From: a candidate division BRC1 bacterium ADurb.BinA292
Lineage (GTDB): Bacteria > Sumerlaeota > Sumerlaeia > MVZB01
Direction of reading: 5' to 3'
NCBI GenBank assembly: GCA_002068205.1
Contig: MVZB01000098.1
Location: 1-10,967 of the forward strand
DNA: 10,967 bases
The translations under genes were made by a program, and so were the position numbers. Each line of letters begins with the position of its first letter. Position 1 is the stretch's first letter. Below the pieces are notes generated by a model. It did not search any database and was not told the origin of the DNA. It saw nothing but the letters and a program-made list of their open reading frames with translations. Below are positions 7,063-10,967 of the stretch, one piece after another.

Positions 7063-7128
7063 ATGAACACCCCACTTGGCCTTCTTCCGTCCTTTATGTC
7101 CCTTACGTCCCTTCCCAGGAACCACTGA
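7063..7128 (+). CDS. Possible 21-codon leader ORF spanning repeat copy 3
   Basis: An ATG at 7063 opens a 21-codon frame, reading MNTPLGLLPSFM then SLTSLPRNH, that stops at 7126-7128, three bases before the mtnA ATG. Its centre is the 9-bp repeat. No good Shine-Dalgarno precedes it. It may be only a by-product of the repeat, which has a multiple of three as its period and so keeps a frame open. Translation of it would place ribosomes at the mtnA start. Confidence 0.15.
   Translation: MNTPLGLLPSFMSLTSLPRNH
7089..7115 (+). repeat. 9-bp phased pyrimidine-rich tandem repeat, copy 3 (3 clear units)
   Basis: GTCCTTTAT, GTCCCTTAC and GTCCCTTCC are in exact 9-bp register, preceded by a degenerate unit at 7080-7088. 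The clear units start 39 bp after the RND stop. They are followed directly by CAGGA, which supplies the AGGA Shine-Dalgarno (7117-7120) of mtnA. Confidence 0.8.
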
Positions 7129-7131
7129 ACC

Positions 7132-8199
<1,068 letters not shown>

Positions 8200-8250
8200 C
8201 CGCCATGGCAGCTGGCTGATCCTGAAAAACTCGCGGAGCGCGCCCATCCC

Positions 8251-8433
8251 ATGGCGAGACCTCATGTCATCGCCATGTGCCCCCGTGCGATCACCCGCCG
8301 CCTCAAGGAAGTCTTTAAACTGAATCGCCTCTGCCGCATTCTCGGCATGGCCCGTCCGCTCGGACCCGCCGAACCGCCCGACCCGAACGCCCCTCCCGAT
8401 CTCAAGTCCCCGCGCGACCGCGCATCCGAATGA
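8251..8433 (+). CDS. Small ORF resembling the C-terminal part of a STAS domain; possible gene remnant
   Basis: The 60-codon frame begins 51 bp after mtnA in the same reading frame and stops 6 bp before the convergent pgeF stop. Residues 4-33 (PHVIAMCPRAITRRLKEVF, then KLNRLCRIL) recall the last strand and helix of anti-sigma-factor antagonists such as SpoIIAA (hydrophobic strand, Ser/Pro turn, then a VxxLFxxxxLxxI-type helix). The rest is Pro/Asp-rich. No STAS N-terminal half or phosphorylatable Ser is present, and the intact mtnA occupies the upstream DNA. It could be a decayed fragment, a tiny gene, or chance. GGAG at 8235-8238 lies 12 nt upstream, which is rather far. Third-position GC is lower than in neighbouring genes. 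Confidence 0.3.
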   Translation: MARPHVIAMCPRAITRRLKEVFKLNRLCRILGMARPLGPAEPPDPNAPPDLKSPRDRASE

Positions 8434-8439
8434 GCCCCG

Positions 8440-9234
8440 TCAACCCGCCGCCGACGCCTCAAATCCGATGAACGACAGCATCCGGCCGGCCCGCTCCCCC
8501 TCGGCTCGGTAGGAATGATACCGCGCGCGATCGGTCAGCGTGCACTCCCCGCTGGCCAGGATGTTGCCCGCCTCCACCCCGGCCCCAATCAGCCGCTCCC
8601 GCGCGATCGCCGCCAGGTCCAGATGCGTCCCCTCCGGCGAAATCACCGCCGGATCGATCTCCGCAAACGCCCGCCGGAACCGATCCACCAGTTCACACCC
8701 GACCTCATAGCGCGCGGCCCCCGCGCACGGGCCCAGCCATGCTCGCAGCGCCGCCGGCCGCGATCCCGCTTCGATCATCGCCCGCGCCGTCTTCTCCGCC
8801 AGCCCCGCCAGCAGCCCGCGCCAGCCGCAATGCGCCAGCCCCACCCGCCGCCGCTCCGCGTCGACCAGCAACACCGGCAGGCAGTCGGCCGTCTGGATCA
8901 CCAGCAGCACGCCCGGCGCGAGCGCGATCAGCGCGTCCGTCTCCGGAAACTCATACGCATCGGCCCCCTCGTTCCGGCGAACCCCTCGCGCGCGCAACCC
9001 ATCCAGCTCCGCGATCACCTCCAGATGCGCGCCGTGCACCTGGTCCGCCCCGACGGCCGGCCACTCGGGCAGGGCCCCCACCCCCCGCGCCCGCTCAACC
9101 GCGTCAAAGAAGTCCAGCTTGCCCGGCTCGGGCAGCGCCGACCGCGTCGTCGTCCCATGGACGAGCCCCGGCACTTCCGCCCAGTCGGCGCATGAGACGG
9201 TCAGCTCGCGGCGGCAGATCATCGGCAACTCCAT
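8440..9234 (-). CDS. pgeF: Peptidoglycan editing factor PgeF / YfiH (multicopper polyphenol oxidase-like family)
   Basis: This 264-residue protein belongs to the YfiH/LACC1 family. The E. coli member removes wrongly incorporated L-Ser from UDP-MurNAc precursors; other members act on purine nucleosides or were reported as laccases. The metal and active-site residues are all visible: H67 in DQVHG, C118 in TADCLPVLL and H135 in AHCGWRG. The C118-H135 spacing of 17 equals that of C107-H124 in E. coli YfiH. LGPCAGAARYEVG and the terminal HSYRAEGERAGRMLSFIG are also typical. The gene follows rlmN on the same strand with a 10-bp gap, so the two are probably co-transcribed. Its likely Shine-Dalgarno, GGGGGTGAG, overlaps the end of rlmN. 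The stop faces a small + strand ORF. Confidence 0.92.
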   Translation of the reverse strand: MELPMICRRELTVSCADWAEVPGLVHGTTTRSALPEPGKLDFFDAVERARGVGALPEWPAVGADQVHGAHLEVIAELDGLRARGVRRNEGADAYEFPETDALIALAPGVLLVIQTADCLPVLLVDAERRRVGLAHCGWRGLLAGLAEKTARAMIEAGSRPAALRAWLGPCAGAARYEVGCELVDRFRRAFAEIDPAVISPEGTHLDLAAIARERLIGAGVEAGNILASGECTLTDRARYHSYRAEGERAGRMLSFIGFEASAAG

Positions 9235-9244
9235 GAACGGCCGC

Positions 9245-10360
9245 TCACCCCCGCGCCGCCTCCAGCACGTGCGCGGCCAACTGCCCGCAGGCCGCTTCCA
9301 GCTCCCGCCCCTTGCTCCAGCGCACCGTCACCGTCATGTTCGCTTCGGACAACACCGCCGCGAACCGATCCAGCCCCTCCGCCTCGACCGGCTCATACGC
9401 CAGCTCCGGGCAGGCGTTGAACATGATCAGGTTAACCTTGCAGCGCAACCCGCGCAGCAGCCCCACCAGCCGCCGTGCATCCGCCGGCGTGTCGTTCACC
9501 CCGCGCAGCAGGACGTATTCGATCGTGATCCGCCGGCGCGGTTCGAGCGGATATCGCCGCAGCGCCTCCAGCAGCGCGCCGATCGGGTAGCGCCGGTTGA
9601 CCGGCATGATCGTCGACCGCGTCTCGTCGGTCGTCGCGTTGAGCGATACCGCCAGGTTCACGCCGACGCCCGACGCCCCCAGCCGCTCGATCCCCGGCAC
9701 CCAGCCGACCGTCGACACGGTGATCCGCCGCCGCGACAGCTTGAACCCCTCCGGGTCGGTCAGCAGCCGCAGCGCCGTCAGCACGTTGTCCAGGTTGTGC
9801 ATCGGCTCGCCCATGCCCATGAACACGATGTGCTGCAGCGTTTCGCCCGCCGCCAGCAGCCGGCGGCGCATCGTCAGCGCCTGCCCCACGATCTCGCCCG
9901 GCGTCAGATTGCGCTGAAAGCCCCCAAACCCCGTCCGGCAAAACGTGCAGCCCAGCGCGCAGCCGACCTGCGAGGAGAGGCAGAAGCTGATCCGCGCCGG
10001 CGCGGCCGCCGCTTCCGTATCATCCACGGCCACCGGCTCGTCGCGCATCAGCACGCTTTCGATGAACTTGCCGTCGCCCAGCCGGAACAGCGCCTTGCGC
10101 GTCGCCCCTTCGGCGCCGCGGATCCGCGCCAGCTCGATTGCCCCGACGCGCGTCCGTTCGCCCAGCCACTCGCGCAGCGCGCGCGGCAGGTTCGTCATCT
10201 CCTCCAGCGACTCGGCGCCCTTCACGTAAAGCCAATGGTAGAGCTGGCGCGCGCGGTACGGCTCGAAGCCCCCCTCCGCCAGCAGCGCCGTCAGCTCCGC
10301 CGCCGTCAGCCCGCGCAGTTCGGCCGGCGGCTCCTGCATTTCGGCGGCGATGGGCAACAC
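9245..10360 (-). CDS. rlmN: Dual-specificity 23S rRNA (A2503-C2)/tRNA (A37-C2) methyltransferase RlmN
   Basis: RlmN is a radical-SAM enzyme that methylates C2 of A2503 in 23S rRNA and A37 in some tRNAs. Numbering from the ATG at 10369, the [4Fe-4S] motif is C137-x3-C141-x2-C144 (CALGCTFCRTGFGG). C130, seven residues before it, matches E. coli C118. The methyl-carrying cysteine is C361 in EAACGQLA, matching C355. GMGEPMHNLDNV, STVGWVPGI and KVNLIMFNACPE complete the family pattern, and the length is normal. Start choice: the only Shine-Dalgarno, GGGAGG (10370-10375), directly touches the ATG at 10369, which is too close. It lies 9 nt from an in-frame GTG at 10360, which I therefore prefer (371 residues). 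A further ATG at 10339 (codon 11) is possible. All catalytic residues are downstream of every option. Confidence 0.95.
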   Translation of the reverse strand: MLPIAAEMQEPPAELRGLTAAELTALLAEGGFEPYRARQLYHWLYVKGAESLEEMTNLPRALREWLGERTRVGAIELARIRGAEGATRKALFRLGDGKFIESVLMRDEPVAVDDTEAAAAPARISFCLSSQVGCALGCTFCRTGFGGFQRNLTPGEIVGQALTMRRRLLAAGETLQHIVFMGMGEPMHNLDNVLTALRLLTDPEGFKLSRRRITVSTVGWVPGIERLGASGVGVNLAVSLNATTDETRSTIMPVNRRYPIGALLEALRRYPLEPRRRITIEYVLLRGVNDTPADARRLVGLLRGLRCKVNLIMFNACPELAYEPVEAEGLDRFAAVLSEANMTVTVRWSKGRELEAACGQLAAHVLEAARG

Positions 10361-10395
10361 GGACGTCATCCTCCCACTTTAGCCTAACCGGTCAC

Positions 10396-10411
10396 CGATG
10401 GGAAGCCATCG
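10396..10411. repeat. Perfect hairpin 1 of intergenic cluster
   Basis: CGATGG (10396-10401), loop GGAAG-type tetranucleotide (10402-10405), CCATCG (10406-10411). It lies in the rlmN leader on the - strand, about 25 bp from the Shine-Dalgarno, and could affect rlmN expression. Confidence 0.6.
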
Positions 10412-10462
10412 CCGGCCGCGGATGCCCGCAAATAGCCGAGCGACGCACCACCACCGGTGTGG

Positions 10463-10482
10463 GACCGGCGCCCTCGCCGGTC
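10463..10482. repeat. Perfect hairpin 2 of intergenic cluster
   Basis: GACCGGCG (10463-10470), loop CCCT, CGCCGGTC (10475-10482): an 8-bp all-matched stem. The palindrome CACCGGTG (10452-10459) is just upstream, and a T5 run begins 11 nt downstream (10494-10498). It could act as a weak + strand terminator, but more likely it is a dispersed palindromic repeat. Confidence 0.65.
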
Positions 10483-10512
10483 ATTCCCCCCGCTTTTTCT
10501 CACTCCGAAATT

Positions 10513-10541
10513 CGGCTCTCGTCCCTCGTCCTCGGCTCTCG
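10513..10541. repeat. Direct repeat CGGCTCTCG with CTCG-rich spacer
   Basis: CGGCTCTCG occurs at 10513-10521 and 10533-10541, 20 bp apart. The spacer (TCCCTCGTC plus CT) is itself built of degenerate CTCG units. It is a low-complexity C/T-rich stretch similar in style to, but different in unit from, the 9-bp repeats elsewhere in the window. Confidence 0.5.
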
Positions 10542-10550
10542 ATCCCCCCG

Positions 10551-10566
10551 CATCCCGCCAGGGATG
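10551..10566. repeat. Perfect hairpin 3 of intergenic cluster
   Basis: CATCCC (10551-10556), loop GCCA, GGGATG (10561-10566). It is followed by CAGAGATC and an AAATAACCC stretch, which gives the look of a composite dispersed repeat. Confidence 0.6.
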
Positions 10567-10621
10567 CCAGAGATCCTGCGGCAAATAACCCGTCGGATTC
10601 GGCGGCGCAAGCCCACCCGCC

Positions 10622-10641
10622 AGCCCGCGCTAGCGGGCTTT
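10622..10641 (+). terminator. Hairpin 4: terminator-like stem with short T tail
   Basis: AGCCCGC (10622-10628), loop GCTA, GCGGGCT (10633-10639): a perfect 7-bp stem followed by TTT. The T tail is short and no + strand gene lies directly upstream, so a palindromic repeat is as likely as a terminator. Confidence 0.35.
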
Positions 10642-10869
10642 CCATTGGAACCCCCATAGGCACGGATATTAGCACCGGGCCTCGGCCGGTTCCCGAACGC
10701 GATAGTTTTTTTAAACCGTTTCAACGCTTTCCATCCCACCTAGGAAACCCCCATGTCAGCCCCATCCGCCGCACCCCCGATCGGAGCGAGCTCACGCCGT
10801 CTTCTTGGAACGCGCGGCCAGACCTTCGCCACGCAACGCGACGACACGGCTTCGGATCCACTTTATTAC

Positions 10870-10890
10870 GAATTTCGAATTTCGAATTTC
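10870..10890. repeat. Three tandem copies of GAATTTC (7 bp)
   Basis: GAATTTC is repeated exactly three times and followed by G, in an AT-rich island (TTTATTAC upstream) that contrasts with the GC-rich surroundings. It begins 7 bp past the stop codon of the putative - strand gene at the right edge. Confidence 0.85.
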
Positions 10891-10897
10891 GTGCTTC

Positions 10898-10967
10898 CTA
10901 CTCCCCCGCTCCCGTCGCCGCGATCGCCTGCGCCACATGCCCCCCTGCCGCCGCAATCCGCCGCCGC
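10898..10967 (-). CDS. Possible 3' end of an unidentified - strand gene (partial)
   Basis: Reading in from the right edge, one - strand frame gives RRRIAAAGGHVAQAIAATGAGE and a TAG stop at 10898-10900. Third positions are G or C in about 18 of 22 codons, as in the neighbours, and the Ala/Gly-rich tail looks like a plausible enzyme C-terminus. Only 22 codons are visible, so the product cannot be named and chance is possible. It would be oriented toward rlmN. Confidence 0.35.
   Translation of the reverse strand, partial: RRRIAAAGGHVAQAIAATGAGE

Larger units (their letters stand above)
10370..10897. other. Intergenic, repeat- and hairpin-rich region without a convincing gene
   Basis: About 530 bp upstream of rlmN hold no ORF with credible protein features. 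In order there are perfect hairpins at 10396-10411, 10463-10482, 10551-10566 and 10622-10639, each with a 4-nt loop; a CGGCTCTCG direct repeat at 10513-10541; a T7 tract at 10706-10712; and a GAATTTC triplet repeat at 10870-10890. TTGGAA (10645-10650) and TATTAG (10667-10672) with 16-bp spacing make a weak + strand promoter candidate. I see no clear rlmN promoter; TAGGCT just upstream of the Shine-Dalgarno is the best -10-like string on the - strand. Confidence 0.6.

Noticed and set aside
1362..7115. CRISPR interpretation of the recurring repeats
   Set aside because: Units are 9 bp and contiguous, with no unique spacers and no cas genes.
8200..8439. Bidirectional terminator between mtnA and pgeF
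   Set aside because: Only a short GCCATGGC palindrome (8202-8209) is visible; no stem with a T run on either strand.
10753..10967. + strand ORF from ATG 10753 (AGGA 7 nt upstream) open to the window end
   Set aside because: The translation is Pro/Ser/Arg-rich, reads through the GAATTTC repeat and lies antisense to a frame with better codon bias; probably an open frame by chance.

Overview
The window is GC-rich bacterial chromosomal DNA with strong G/C preference at third codon positions and short Shine-Dalgarno motifs (GGAGG, GGAG, AGGA). It carries eight well supported housekeeping or envelope genes and unusually repeat-rich intergenic DNA. No plasmid, phage, transposase, CRISPR array, rRNA or tRNA is visible. 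The protein set and the many short intergenic tandem and palindromic repeats would fit a high-GC member of the PVC group (Kiritimatiellota, Lentisphaerae or Verrucomicrobia-like) or a similar uncultivated lineage. That assignment is an impression, not a proof.

Layout, left to right. On the + strand: a MoeB/ThiF-type E1-like adenylyltransferase with a C-terminal rhodanese domain (127-1314); a 371-bp gap holding a 9-bp tandem repeat, a TTGACA-type promoter candidate and a long foldable leader; mreB (1686-2729); a DUF177/YceD protein (2825-3403); a second 9-bp repeat; a lipoprotein (3520-4434) overlapping by 4 bp an RND/MMPL exporter (4431-7049); a third 9-bp repeat; mtnA (7132-8199). A 60-codon ORF (8251-8433) resembling the tail of a STAS domain fills the gap to the convergent - strand pair pgeF/yfiH (8440-9234) and rlmN (9245-10360). 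From 10370 to about 10897 there is no convincing gene. That stretch holds four perfect hairpins, each with a 4-nt loop, a CGGCTCTCG direct repeat, a T7 tract and a GAATTTC triplet repeat. The last 70 bases may be the 3' end of another - strand gene.

Functionally the window mixes sulfur chemistry (MoeB-rhodanese, MtnA), cell shape and wall (MreB, PgeF), ribosome biology (YceD, RlmN) and a probable lipid or hydrophobic-solute export pair (lipoprotein plus RND pump). Two usual partnerships are absent: mreB is not followed by mreC/mreD, and yceD is not followed by rpmF.

The most interesting material is non-coding. One family of 9-bp phased, pyrimidine-rich repeats (consensus GTCCCTTAT/C) occurs three times, always in the same orientation and 28-47 bp after a stop codon. 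There is also a possible structured RNA just upstream of, and overlapping, the mreB start, and the hairpin cluster at the right end. The RND pump lacks the acidic residue usually present in TM4 but keeps the one in TM10.
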